The notes beneath the pieces were generated by a model. That model was not told the origin of the DNA. It made no database searches and saw nothing but the letters and a program-made list of their open reading frames with translations. This document shows positions 23,309-31,551 of a stretch of DNA of 48,105 bases, in pieces. Made by a program: the position numbers and the translations under genes. Each line of letters begins with the position of its first letter. Positions within the stretch are counted from its first letter, which is position 1. Source of the DNA: an uncultured Chloroflexota bacterium (lineage in GTDB: Bacteria > Chloroflexota > UBA11872 > UBA12225); assembly GCA_902805635.1 (NCBI GenBank), contig CADCTC010000163.1, positions 1-48,105 on the forward strand. Direction: 5' to 3'.

Positions 23309-24751
23309 ATGAAACAGTCGCGTGTGAGAGTGCATCGCAGGGCGGTGGTCCTGTCGGCCGGTGTGGGTCTTGCCGGCTCAGTGGTCGCCGCGGCGTGCGG
23401 GCCGGCGGGTGGCGGCGCCGGCGGCCAGGCAAGCGCGGGCACGCCACTTGACAAGCAGCCGGCCACCAAGCTTGAGTTCTGGGGTGGGCCACCCGCCGCC
23501 GGGCAGCGCAACGACCGGGTTGACCAGATCGAGTTCTGGAACAAGAAGTACCCGAATATCCAGGTGGACTTCGCCATGGGGCAAAACTCCACCTCACAGG
23601 GCGTGCAGGCGGTCGCCGCCATCATCGCTTCCGTCGCCGCCGGTAATCCGCCGGACGTGATCGACTTCGACCGGTTCCAGACCGCCACCTTCGCCATCAA
23701 GGGCGTCTGGCAACCGCTAGATGACATGATGAAGCGCGACAAGTTCGACGGTTCTCGCTTCGCCCCACTGATCATCCCCGAAGCCAAGGGGCTCGACGGC
23801 AAGTGGTACGCGCTGATCCGCAGCACCGACGTGCGCATGATCTACTGGAACAAGGAAGCGTTCCAGGAGGCCGGCCTCAATCCCGATAAGCCGCCGGCCA
23901 CGTGGGACGAGCTGCGCCAGTTCGCCATCCGCCTCACCAAGAAGGGCGGGCCCAGCGGTTTCGAGCGCTTGGGCTTCACTACGCAGCACAGCCAGGCGCA
24001 CTACCACATGTTCGGCTGGCAGAACGGCGGGTCATTCCAGACCCAGGACGGCAAGAAGGCGACGCTGCCACTCGCCCCGAACCAGGAGGCACTGCAGTAC
24101 CTGGCGGACCTCATGAAGGACGTGGGTGGGTGGGATGCCACGGAGACCTACCGTAAGTCGTGGGGCACCAACGCACAGGACCCGTTCGTGCTGGGCCAGG
24201 TGGCGATGATGTACGGCACCAACGGGCAGGTAGGCACCATTGCCCAGTACCGTGCCGACATGAAGTTTGGCGCAGCGCCGCCGCCGGTCAAGAAGGCAGG
24301 CGACAAGCAGCTCACCTGGTCTGGCGGCCACGGGTACAACCTGACCGCCGGCTCCAAGAAGAGGGACGTTTCTTGGGAGTTCATGAAGTGGCTGATCAGC
24401 GAGGAGGGGGTGGTCACCGGCTATGACGGAAACCTTGCCCGCGCCAAGGCGCTTGGCAACACCTTCATCCCCAGCATGACCGCCCAGCCCGAGCTGGACA
24501 AGAAGATGTTTGCCAAGTACAAGACCGGCATGGCGTCGCTCGACACCGCCGTGATGGACGTGGCCGTGCCGCTGCTGCCCAGCTCACGCGTGCGCGAGCC
24601 CAGCATCGCAGCCCAGCACCTGTGGGACGGCATCAAGGCCGCGCAGACGGAAGCGATCTCGCAGGCCAAGAGTGCCAAGCAGGCGCTCGAGGACAACCAG
24701 GCCATGATCCAGAAAGAGTTGGACTCAGCCTGGAGCAGCGCTCCGAAGTAA
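23309..24751 (+). CDS. ABC-type sugar-binding lipoprotein (extracellular solute-binding family 1)
   Basis: 480 residues from ATG 23309 (ribosome site gaaggga, rather distant). The N-terminus has an Arg pair (HRRAVVLSAG) and a lipobox ending VVAAAC near residue 31, so it is likely a Tat- or Sec-exported lipoprotein. The mature part has family-1 binding-protein features: LEFWGG, YPNIQVDF, GNPPDVIDFDRF, VRMIYWNKEAFQEAGLNPDKPPATWDEL and SGGHGYNLTAGSKKRDVSWEFMKWL. It delivers a carbohydrate to an ABC permease, but no permease or ATPase gene is nearby. A bidirectional terminator follows. Substrate unknown. Confidence 0.9.
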   Translation: MKQSRVRVHRRAVVLSAGVGLAGSVVAAACGPAGGGAGGQASAGTPLDKQPATKLEFWGGPPAAGQRNDRVDQIEFWNKKYPNIQVDFAMGQNSTSQGVQAVAAIIASVAAGNPPDVIDFDRFQTATFAIKGVWQPLDDMMKRDKFDGSRFAPLIIPEAKGLDGKWYALIRSTDVRMIYWNKEAFQEAGLNPDKPPATWDELRQFAIRLTKKGGPSGFERLGFTTQHSQAHYHMFGWQNGGSFQTQDGKKATLPLAPNQEALQYLADLMKDVGGWDATETYRKSWGTNAQDPFVLGQVAMMYGTNGQVGTIAQYRADMKFGAAPPPVKKAGDKQLTWSGGHGYNLTAGSKKRDVSWEFMKWLISEEGVVTGYDGNLARAKALGNTFIPSMTAQPELDKKMFAKYKTGMASLDTAVMDVAVPLLPSSRVREPSIAAQHLWDGIKAAQTEAISQAKSAKQALEDNQAMIQKELDSAWSSAPK

Positions 24752-24756
24752 CACGG

Positions 24757-24791
24757 TGGGTGGGCCGCTCCGACGGGGAGCGGCCCACCCA
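24757..24791. terminator. Bidirectional terminator between convergent genes
   Basis: A perfect 15-bp stem (24757-24771 / 24777-24791) with a 5-nt loop lies between two convergent stop codons. An outer gtaacac/gtgttac pair (24748-24754 / 24798-24804) extends it across both stops. Confidence 0.8.
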
Positions 24792-24801
24792 CATCACGGT
24801 G

Positions 24802-25890
24802 TTACAGCTTCACCGCATCGCCGCTCTCGTCGGACGCGTAGACCGCGTCCACGATTCGGCTGACCATCAGCGCCTGCTCTGGCAGCACCAGCGGCGGCGT
24901 GCCCTCGCGCACGGCGCGCACGAAGCCCTGCACCTCCAGCGCGTGCGTGCTCACGGGTGCTCCACTCTGGCCTTCGGTGGCGCGCTCGGGTGGCACGATG
25001 TCCAGTAGCGCGCCGTGCTTCTCCTGGAACAGCATGAAGGGGTGCAGCTGCGCGCCGCCCTCGGTGCCCGCCAGCACCGTCTGGCTGTAGCTCTTCTCGA
25101 TGTTCAGCACCCAGCTGCACTCCAGCTGCAGCGACGCGCCGCCCGCAAAGCGGATCATCGCAAAGGCCGAGTCTTCCACGTCGTACGTCTTGGGGTCCCA
25201 CGTGCCCCACGGGTTGAAGACGTTGGGCCGGTTGCCGAACTTGCGGTACGTCACGCCGTACACCGAGACCGGCTGCGGGTGGCCCATCAGCCAGAGCGCC
25301 AGGTCCAGCGCGTGCACGCCGATGTCGATCATGGGCCCGCCGCCGTTTTTGGCCTTGTTGGTGAACACACCCCAGCCAGGCACACCGCGCCGGCGGTGCG
25401 AGACGGTGCGGCCGTAGTAGACCTCGCCGAGCTCCCCCGCGTCGATCATGCGCTTGAGCGTCTGCGCGTTCTGTCCCCAGCGCGCGTTGAAGCCGATGCT
25501 GAACAGGTTCTTCTTGCTGCCTCGCACCCGGTGCCAGGCGTCCACCATGGCCTGCGCCTCGGTCGCGTTCAGCGCCATCGGCTTCTCGCACAGCACGTGC
25601 TTGCCCGCCTCCAGCGCCGCGATTGTGGGGTCTTTGTGCGCAAACGGCGGTGTGCAGATGCTCACCACGTCGAGCTCGGGCAGCTTGAGCATCTGCTCGT
25701 AGTCGGTGAACGAGTGCGTAAAGCCGTACTTCTCCTGCACTGCTTCGGCGCGCTCCTTGATCACGTCGCACGCGGCAAAAAGCTCCACGCCTTCGGTCTT
25801 CTGGTAGCCGGCGATGTGCGCGTTGGCGATTCCGCCCGTGCCGATGATCCCCACGCGCAGGGGCCGGTCGTCTCTCTTATTTGCAGCCAC
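24802..25890 (-). CDS. Gfo/Idh/MocA family NAD(P)-dependent oxidoreductase
   Basis: 362 residues from GTG 25890 with a good ribosome site (gaggagacggaag). Rossmann motif GIIGTGGIANAH near residue 14; the catalytic-region CEKPMAL motif near 100; a GGGPMIDIGVHALDLALW segment near 190 holds the conserved Asp/His pair. The family oxidises sugars, inositols or their derivatives. The GTG overlaps the stop of the upstream GT39-like gene by one base (TAGTG), so the two are coupled. Near a sugar-binding protein and other sugar enzymes it probably acts on an imported sugar. In-frame codons upstream to 26184 overlap that gene and are spurious. Confidence 0.92.
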   Translation of the reverse strand: MAANKRDDRPLRVGIIGTGGIANAHIAGYQKTEGVELFAACDVIKERAEAVQEKYGFTHSFTDYEQMLKLPELDVVSICTPPFAHKDPTIAALEAGKHVLCEKPMALNATEAQAMVDAWHRVRGSKKNLFSIGFNARWGQNAQTLKRMIDAGELGEVYYGRTVSHRRRGVPGWGVFTNKAKNGGGPMIDIGVHALDLALWLMGHPQPVSVYGVTYRKFGNRPNVFNPWGTWDPKTYDVEDSAFAMIRFAGGASLQLECSWVLNIEKSYSQTVLAGTEGGAQLHPFMLFQEKHGALLDIVPPERATEGQSGAPVSTHALEVQGFVRAVREGTPPLVLPEQALMVSRIVDAVYASDESGDAVKL

Positions 25891-27389
25891 TAGCTTCCGT
25901 CTCCTCGTTCCTTGCCTCGCCGCTGCCGCAGCAGACGGACGCAGAGTGATACCAGCGCCAGCAGCGCCCATGCGAGGACAGCCATGTGTGCAATCGTGCC
26001 GACTGGCGTTGTCGCCATTTGCGTAAACCCACGGCCAAGGTACGACGGCAGCATCGCGAGCGCCGAAGCGTACTGCGCCGCTGCCAGGAGCCACGGCAGC
26101 GCCCGTGGCGCGGCCAGCACGCCTAACCCCATCCCTGCCAGGAGCACCAGCGGCGGCACGAGCGGCACGTGCCAGCGCTCCCACCAGGTGGGCACACTCA
26201 GCGCCAGCAGCACGAATACGAGCCCGGTCCAGCCGGTGGCGAGCGCCAGCGCGCCGGCAGGCAGCGCAGCGAATGCCCGCCGCCGGGCGAGCGCCAGCAG
26301 CGCGATAGCCGCTCCCAGCGCGACGATGGGCGTGCCATAGCTGCCAGGCGAGAGCGGCTCCGGCAGCGACCGGTCAACCACGTGCGGAAAACCAAGCGGC
26401 CAGATAGTGCGGTCCACGATCTCCACCGCCACCCACAGCGGCGACTGGAACGACGGCAAGGTCTGCCGCATGCTCTCCGCCTGGTCCGCCAGGAACCCCA
26501 CGCTTACACGCAGCTGCGTCAGCGGGTCGGAGTAGAGCGCGGGGTTCGTGACGTAGAACACGGCCCCTGCCGCCGGCGCCATCAGGCCTGCGCATAGCAT
26601 CAGGTGCAGCCAGCGGCGGCGCGTGGCGAGGTGGGCAAGGGCAGCGAGCGGTCCCAACAGCGCCGCCAGCAGCCCGACGTACTTGGTTCCAGCCGACAAG
26701 CCAACCAGCACGCCGGCCACCACCCACCACCCCGCGGCACGCCTCCGCCCGGTTGCCCTGCAGCCTTGATGCACGGCTAGGGCGCTCGCCAGCCCCAGGC
26801 TCAGCGCCATGGTGTCCAGACCCGCCCTGCGCGCATTCGCCAGCCACAGCGGGTGCGATGCCAGCAGCGCCGCCGCCAATGGGCCAGTTGCAGCAAGGAA
26901 GCTCTGCGCCGCCGAGTCGTGTTCCCCCTCTCCCCTTGTGGGAGAGGGCCGGGTGCCCACGCGGTGGGCGGCGGGGAAAGGGGTGAAAGCCGCCAGCGCC
27001 CACACCAGCAGGCATCCCAGCCAGCCAGCCAGTGCGCCAGGCACACGCGCCGCCTGCAGCGCCTCAGCCGAAGGGACTCGCCCGGCGGCACGGTTCTCGT
27101 GGAGCAGCCGCTGCCAGTCGTAGTCGTAGACAGCGGTTGGGCCAGAGATGCCCACCAGCGCCAGCGCGGCGCCGATGGTGAGCTTGCCTACCTGCGGCTG
27201 CGAGTAGAAATAAAACTCGTCGCGCCACTGCGGATCGTCCAGCCGCAGCGACGCGACGAGGTGGAATGCCTGCTGCCCGGAGCTGGTCCAGTGGGACTCG
27301 TCCCCGTGGAACTCCTCCCGGTCCAGCTGCCAGAAGAACGGGACCGCCAGCGCCAGCGCCAGCGCAGTGCGTCCAAGCCAGCGCTGCAC
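25890..27389 (-). CDS. GT39-type polytopic glycosyltransferase-like protein
   Basis: 499 residues from GTG 27389, inferred because codons further upstream are antisense to the PPOX gene and do not look coding. First helix ALALALAVPFFW, then the acidic external-loop motif EEFHGDESHWTSSG, as in dolichyl-phosphate-mannose/ArnT-like transferases, and about ten further helices. Inside it (about residues 136-156) is an in-frame palindromic insertion rich in Pro/Arg/Gly (positions 26921-26984), which would lie in a loop between helices. Coupled by one-base overlap to the Gfo/Idh gene. Confidence 0.75.
   Translation of the reverse strand: MQRWLGRTALALALAVPFFWQLDREEFHGDESHWTSSGQQAFHLVASLRLDDPQWRDEFYFYSQPQVGKLTIGAALALVGISGPTAVYDYDWQRLLHENRAAGRVPSAEALQAARVPGALAGWLGCLLVWALAAFTPFPAAHRVGTRPSPTRGEGEHDSAAQSFLAATGPLAAALLASHPLWLANARRAGLDTMALSLGLASALAVHQGCRATGRRRAAGWWVVAGVLVGLSAGTKYVGLLAALLGPLAALAHLATRRRWLHLMLCAGLMAPAAGAVFYVTNPALYSDPLTQLRVSVGFLADQAESMRQTLPSFQSPLWVAVEIVDRTIWPLGFPHVVDRSLPEPLSPGSYGTPIVALGAAIALLALARRRAFAALPAGALALATGWTGLVFVLLALSVPTWWERWHVPLVPPLVLLAGMGLGVLAAPRALPWLLAAAQYASALAMLPSYLGRGFTQMATTPVGTIAHMAVLAWALLALVSLCVRLLRQRRGKERGDGS
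26921..26984. repeat. Palindromic insertion inside a coding sequence, resembling interspersed repeats
   Basis: The + strand reads ccctctcccc-ttgt-gggagaggg followed by a second GC-rich half (gtgcccacgcggtgggc). On the coding strand it yields PAAHRVGTRPSPTRGEGEH. The same type of PSPTRGEGE-encoding palindrome is, from memory, common as an intergenic repeat in many GC-rich genomes. Being in frame it does not break the gene. Confidence 0.6.
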
Positions 27390-27444
27390 ACTCGCACTGT
27401 ACCCAAGGCAAGCAGGCAAGCACCGCCGGCAGCACGGCTTGGGG

Positions 27445-27858
27445 TTAGCCCATCGTGGTGTAGCGCTCAGGGGCGATGCGGTAGGTGACGCGCTGCTCGC
27501 CAGGGTTCTTGGGGTAGTCGCGCTGGCCCTGGTACTTCTGGGCCAGATCGCAGATCTGGTCGTAGGCGCCCTCTTCGGTCTCGTCCACGACACGGCCGCG
27601 GACCTGGATGTACCGGTAGGGGTTCTGCGGGTCCTGCACCGAGAACGCGACCACCGGACGGCGGCGCATGATGCGGTCCTTTACCCGGCCGCGTGCGGTG
27701 TTGAAGATGAAGTGCGTGCCGTCGAAGTCAAACCACATGGGCGTGACCTGGGGCTCGCCGCTCTTGAGCACGAGTCCCAGCGCGGCGAAGGCCCGCTTCT
27801 CCTGGCCAACGAGGTCTTTATGCGTCTCCGGGAGCTGGGGGGTAGGTTGGTCGGTCAC
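27445..27858 (-). CDS. PPOX-class flavin/F420-dependent oxidoreductase (pyridoxamine-oxidase-like)
   Basis: 137 residues from GTG 27858 with ribosome site caggaga. The split-barrel family pattern is visible: AFAALGLVLKSGEPQVTPMWFDFDGTHFIFNTARGRVKDR, then RRPVVAFSVQDPQNPYRYIQVRGRV and a C-terminal YRIAPERYTTMG. Members with the RGRxKxR segment typically bind F420 or FMN and reduce small molecules. Single-domain, cytoplasmic. Divergent from the MFS gene and upstream of the GT39-like gene, which may share its transcript. Whether this organism makes F420 cannot be seen here. Confidence 0.88.
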   Translation of the reverse strand: MTDQPTPQLPETHKDLVGQEKRAFAALGLVLKSGEPQVTPMWFDFDGTHFIFNTARGRVKDRIMRRRPVVAFSVQDPQNPYRYIQVRGRVVDETEEGAYDQICDLAQKYQGQRDYPKNPGEQRVTYRIAPERYTTMG

Positions 27859-27968
27859 CGAGGTGTCTCCTGCTGTTGTGGTTGGTAGGTCAGTAAGAGG
27901 GTAGCGCGCGCAAGGTGCGCTGCGAGGTGCGTGTGGGCTGCGTCGCCTGCACGGCGCGGTCGCGTTGG

Positions 27969-27974
27969 TACGCT
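27969..27974 (+). promoter_or_regulatory. -10 box just upstream of the MFS start
   Basis: TACGCT, the same hexamer as the -10 box at 23237, lies 6 nt before GTG 27981. This predicts a leaderless transcript. The -35 region (around 27946) is weak. Confidence 0.4.
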
Positions 27975-27980
27975 TGGTCG

Positions 27981-29162
27981 GTGCCAGGCGGTCGCGGCGG
28001 GCTGTGGCCGCTGTTGCTGGGGTTTGGGCTGGGGTCGTTCGCCTGGAACGTGTGCGCGCCGTTCCTGCCGCTGCGCATCCAGGAGCTGGGCGTGGCGGAC
28101 CTGGGGCAGGTGGCGCGGCAGGCGGGCTTCCTGGTTGGCGTGAGCGGCATGCTCAACGCCACATTGGCGCCGGCCTGGAGCTGGGTGGGCGGGCGCTACG
28201 GGTACCGGCAGCAGGTGCTGCGTGCGCACCTGGGGACAGCGCTAGGGTGGTCGCTGTACGGACTGGCGCGCACGCCCCTGCAGCTGGGAGGCGCGGCGGT
28301 GGCGCTAGGTGGGCTGAGCGGGAACTACCCGCACTACGTGGCACTGGTAGCGGCGCGCGCCGGCCCTGGCGCCATGGGGCGGGCAGTGGGGGACCTGCAG
28401 GCCGCGTCGCAGGTGGGCAACACGCTCGGACCGCTGGTGGGCGGGCTGATCGCCAGCCAGGCCGGCGTGCAGATGACGTTCTTCTTTACCGCGGGGATCT
28501 CGCTGGTGGCGGCGGCGCTGGCGGCGGCGCTGGTGCCGGCGGACACGGGCCGCGCCGGCCAGCGCAGCGAGGGCGAGAGCATGGGCGCCGCGTGGCGCCG
28601 GCCGGAGCAGCGCTGGCTCATGGCGCTGCTCATGCTGGGGGACACCGCGATTATCGGGCTGCGACCCCTGGTGCCGGTGGTGCTCAGCGCACGCATTCAG
28701 GACCCCTCTACGCTCGCGGCCGCGACGGGCGTCACCACCACGCTGGCGACGGCGGGGACGATCGTGGCGGCGGTCGTGGTGGGACGCATCAGCCGGGGGG
28801 TGGCGCCGGGGCGGGTGCTGGCGATGACGCTGGCGGTGGCGGCGGTCTGCGTCGCGCTGGTGCCGTTCGCGCCCAGCGTGCCGGTGCTGATCGCGCTGTG
28901 GGCGCTGGCCGGGCTGGCGGGCGGTGCAACGACACCGGCGGTGTTCGCCTGGCTCAGCCAGGTGGCGCCCCGTGGTGCGGGCGGCTATGCGCTGCTGGCC
29001 AGCACCAGCATGGCCACCTACGCGCTCGGCCCTATTGTGATGGGGCAGGCCAGCGCGACGAGCCTTGACCTGCCGTTCTACCTATCTGCCGGGGCCGCGC
29101 TGGCGGCGGCGGTACTGGCCCTAGGCATAAGGCTGCGCCCGCCGCGCCTGCCACAGCGGTGA
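27981..29162 (+). CDS. Major facilitator superfamily transporter
   Basis: About 393 residues from GTG 27981. In-frame codons before it (to 27915) are Arg/Cys-rich and unlikely. Twelve predicted membrane helices in two halves: LWPLLLGFGLGSFAWNVCAPFLPL at the N-terminus, an MFS motif-A-like loop VGGRYGYRQQVLRAHLG after helix 2, and a repeat at GRISRGVAPGRVLAMTLAV in the second half. Probably a drug or metabolite exporter; substrate unknown. The last 131 bp overlap the oppositely directed epimerase-like gene. The transporter's own C-terminus looks complete. Confidence 0.85.
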   Translation: MPGGRGGLWPLLLGFGLGSFAWNVCAPFLPLRIQELGVADLGQVARQAGFLVGVSGMLNATLAPAWSWVGGRYGYRQQVLRAHLGTALGWSLYGLARTPLQLGGAAVALGGLSGNYPHYVALVAARAGPGAMGRAVGDLQAASQVGNTLGPLVGGLIASQAGVQMTFFFTAGISLVAAALAAALVPADTGRAGQRSEGESMGAAWRRPEQRWLMALLMLGDTAIIGLRPLVPVVLSARIQDPSTLAAATGVTTTLATAGTIVAAVVVGRISRGVAPGRVLAMTLAVAAVCVALVPFAPSVPVLIALWALAGLAGGATTPAVFAWLSQVAPRGAGGYALLASTSMATYALGPIVMGQASATSLDLPFYLSAGAALAAAVLALGIRLRPPRLPQR

Positions 29163-30279
29163 TGCGGCACCAAGTGCGCCAGGTCTGGCCGGGCTCGAGA
29201 TCCACCATACCGGTGTCCTGGCCGGCGGCGGCGAGGTTGAACCCGTTGGGCACGATGGTGCAGATGACGGGTGAGACGCACACGGTGGGCTCGCGCGGCG
29301 CCCAGAGCACCACTGAGCGGAAGTCGCTGCTGGTCTCCACCTTTAGCGAGAGGTTGTGTCGCGTGTCGGTGATCGACCAGCGCACGCCGCGGTCGTCACC
29401 CGGCGGGTTGGCGTAGTTGTACATCATGCCGCCGTTAGGCAGGCGATGCGCCACGGCCGCCAGCAGGTCCACCACGCGCGGAGACTGACGCAGGTCGGCG
29501 ATGCCGGCCACGGGGGTAAGCTGGCCCTCGTTCTCGCCCGCGGTTTCCACCTGGTGCGTCACGTCCGACCACACCGCACAGTCCTCCCAGCTACCGCCGG
29601 CCACCATCGGGAACGGCACGTAGGGGTGGATTCCCATCGCCACCGGGATCGGCGCGTCGTGCAGGTTCTCGGCCTCCACTTCCATGGTCAGCGTTGCGCC
29701 GCGCAGCGTCTGAGTGGCGGTGAAGCGGAAGGGGAAGGGATATTGCCCCAACATTGTCTCGTTGCCGGCATTAGTGATAGAAGCGTGGAGGTGGTCACCA
29801 TCGCCGTCGGTCCAGGTGCGCTCCACCGTCCACGGATGGTCGCGCACCACGCCGTGCACCACGCGCCGCTCGCGCGTGGGCCGCAGCGGGTAGTCGCGTC
29901 CACGGTAGCGCAGCGTGCTGTCGCTGATTCCCATTGGAAAGGGGAAGAGCAGCGGGTTGCCACAGAACACCGGTCGGGCGTGCAGCCGTTCCATGGACGG
30001 CGGCTCTGCCAGTGACGGCCACCAGCCGCCGGTACCTTCCAGCCCCGGCACCCCCGGCGCCGGCACGCGCAGCGACGTGCAGTAGAAGCCTTCTGACGGC
30101 GCGAAGCCGGCGATGGCGCCGGGCTGGCGCAGCCAGTGCTCAGCGGGTACATCGGCGGGTGTTGGCATGGTCGACGGGCTCGTCGTGGAGCCAGTGAGTG
30201 GCGTCTGCGGTGTCTGTGGTGCGGTTGTCACAGGCGCATCATACGGAACGTCACGGCGATGCTTCACAACAGAGCCCAT
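29032..30279 (-). CDS. Aldose 1-epimerase-like protein (galactose mutarotase fold) with read-through C-terminus
   Basis: Up to 415 residues from ATG 30279, with no clear ribosome site; an internal start such as MPTPAD near residue 38 is possible. Mutarotase features: PLLFPFPMG, VHGVVRDHPW (substrate His region), a hydrophobic strand series, and MGIHPYVPFP with the second conserved His. The natural end should be near LEPGQTWRTWCRITAV. The frame instead continues 40-odd residues antisense into the MFS gene, rich in Pro/Arg and unlike the family, suggesting a lost stop codon. Likely interconverts sugar anomers or binds a hexose derivative. Confidence 0.8.
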   Translation of the reverse strand: MGSVVKHRRDVPYDAPVTTAPQTPQTPLTGSTTSPSTMPTPADVPAEHWLRQPGAIAGFAPSEGFYCTSLRVPAPGVPGLEGTGGWWPSLAEPPSMERLHARPVFCGNPLLFPFPMGISDSTLRYRGRDYPLRPTRERRVVHGVVRDHPWTVERTWTDGDGDHLHASITNAGNETMLGQYPFPFRFTATQTLRGATLTMEVEAENLHDAPIPVAMGIHPYVPFPMVAGGSWEDCAVWSDVTHQVETAGENEGQLTPVAGIADLRQSPRVVDLLAAVAHRLPNGGMMYNYANPPGDDRGVRWSITDTRHNLSLKVETSSDFRSVVLWAPREPTVCVSPVICTIVPNGFNLAAAGQDTGMVDLEPGQTWRTWCRITAVAGAAGAALCLGPVPPPPARPRQIGRTAGQGSSRWPAPSQ

Positions 30280-30465
30280 AGCGCGGCCTGTGGCGCTGGG
30301 GACGTGGTGTTCTTATCGCCGTTTTGACCCAGTTAACACCGTAACTTGACTTTAACCCCCCCAACAGGCTAACGGTGTCGGGGGCGCACGGGTACTTCGT
30401 AGTGTTGTGTTGTCAACAGATTGTCCGCTCACGAGGGCGGGCAACGGACAAGAGGACACCACAAG
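30280..30465. promoter_or_regulatory. Divergent promoter region before the TasA-like operon
   Basis: An AT-richer 186-bp gap between divergent genes. TTGACT (30346-30351) with TAACGG about 18 nt later is a possible forward promoter. Imperfect inverted repeats flank it: ACACCGT (30336-30342) and ACGGTGT (30372-30378). Further on, gtgttgtcaacag is a short near-palindrome. A repressor could bind here; no regulator gene is adjacent. Confidence 0.4.
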
Positions 30466-31002
30466 ATGAAGCTTCGGATCGCCGGCGTTGGGCTGATGCT
30501 GACCTCACTGGCCTACGCTGTCAACGTGTACGCGTTCACCACCGCAACTGTGAACTCGGCCGGGTCGCTGAACGTCACCACCACCGACCAGCTGCTCGCC
30601 ATCGAGCCGCACGGCGGCGCGGACAACCCGGCGGGCATGCTCTCGCGTGACGCGGTGGGCAAGGTAACCCTGAACTTGGGCAGCAATGGCACGGCGAGCA
30701 AGGGTGTGCAGGGGGACGCGACCTACACCTACGACAACGTGATCCGCGTGGTGAACAACAACGCCACGGCCAAGGACATCAGCCTGGCAGCCGCGAGTCT
30801 GCCGGCGGGCGTGACGCTGACCTACAGCGTGACCGCTTTCAACAGCACCAATAGCACGTGCGGTACGCCGAACTACGCCGCGCCGGTGACGACGCTGAAC
30901 GCGACGGCGGGTGGCAAGGTGTGCGTCAGCTTCAAGGCCGCCACCTCTACGTCGGTGAGCGCGGGCGCCAACACCTTCGCGCTGACGGTCTCGGCCGCAT
31001 AG
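30466..31002 (+). CDS. Exported TasA/DUF1102-like protein 1
   Basis: 178 residues from ATG 30466 (ribosome site aagagga). Signal peptide MKLRIAGVGLMLTSLAYAVNVYA, with cleavage expected before FTTATVNSAGSL. The mature N-terminus (A-F/Y-T-x-A-T-V-x-[ST]-x-G) recurs in the next two genes and resembles the A-[FY]-F-[ST]-D...G start of Bacillus TasA/camelysin and archaeal DUF1102 proteins. The rest is a Thr/Ser/Asn-rich beta-type domain with one Cys pair (STCGT ... GKVCVSF). Probably a secreted surface or fibre-forming subunit matured by the SipW-like peptidase encoded at 32099. First gene of a five-gene operon. Confidence 0.72.
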   Translation: MKLRIAGVGLMLTSLAYAVNVYAFTTATVNSAGSLNVTTTDQLLAIEPHGGADNPAGMLSRDAVGKVTLNLGSNGTASKGVQGDATYTYDNVIRVVNNNATAKDISLAAASLPAGVTLTYSVTAFNSTNSTCGTPNYAAPVTTLNATAGGKVCVSFKAATSTSVSAGANTFALTVSAA

Positions 31003-31016
31003 CGCAATACTTAGGT

Positions 31017-31499
31017 ATGCGCCGGCCAGTGCTCACGCTGCTCCTGCTGGCGCTGGCGCTGCCGGCGGTCTCGGCGGTGTGGGCGTACACCACCGCGACG
31101 GTGCGCACGAGCGGCAATGGCGCGTTCCGCGTTGTCGCCGCCCAACCGGCGGCGGGCGAGCGGCCCTACGTCTACTGCAGTGCGGCCGACGTGACGCTCA
31201 GCCAGCGCGACAGCGACACCATGCCGGTGACGTGCTACAACGGCCTGGCGCACGCTGTCACGCTGTCGATCTCGTACTCGTACAGCCCCAGCGCGCAGCG
31301 GCCTCCGTCTTTCAGTCCTGGTAGCCCGTTCAGCTTGACAGTGCCAGCCAACGGCCAGGCCACCGCTACGCTCGGCGTGACCACGCCGCCAAACCGGACG
31401 AGGAGCACGTACACCATCTCCTATACGGTGTCCACGTCCGGGACCCAGGGGGTGGAGGTCTCCGGAATCGGCTTCACCAGCATCCTGGACGTCACCTGA
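31017..31499 (+). CDS. Exported TasA/DUF1102-like protein 2
   Basis: 160 residues from ATG 31017, 14 nt after the previous stop. Signal peptide MRRPVLTLLLLALALPAVSAVWA, then YTTATVRTSGNGAFRVV, matching the mature start of protein 1. The C-terminal part (about 65-160) is beta-rich, with VPANGQATATLGVTTPPNRTRSTYTISYTVSTSG, an immunoglobulin-like pattern; Cys residues in VYCSAAD and MPVTCYN may pair. Secreted, function inferred from the operon. Confidence 0.68.
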   Translation: MRRPVLTLLLLALALPAVSAVWAYTTATVRTSGNGAFRVVAAQPAAGERPYVYCSAADVTLSQRDSDTMPVTCYNGLAHAVTLSISYSYSPSAQRPPSFSPGSPFSLTVPANGQATATLGVTTPPNRTRSTYTISYTVSTSGTQGVEVSGIGFTSILDVT

Positions 31500-31551
31500 T
31501 GCCTCGCGCGGTTACATCTACACGGATGCGGCGCCGAGAAGGGCTGGAGCG

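Noticed and set aside
24802..26184. Extended N-terminus of about 98 residues for the Gfo/Idh protein
   Set aside because: The extension overlaps the GT39-like gene and is Ala/Arg-rich; GTG 25890 has a strong ribosome site directly before the Rossmann motif.
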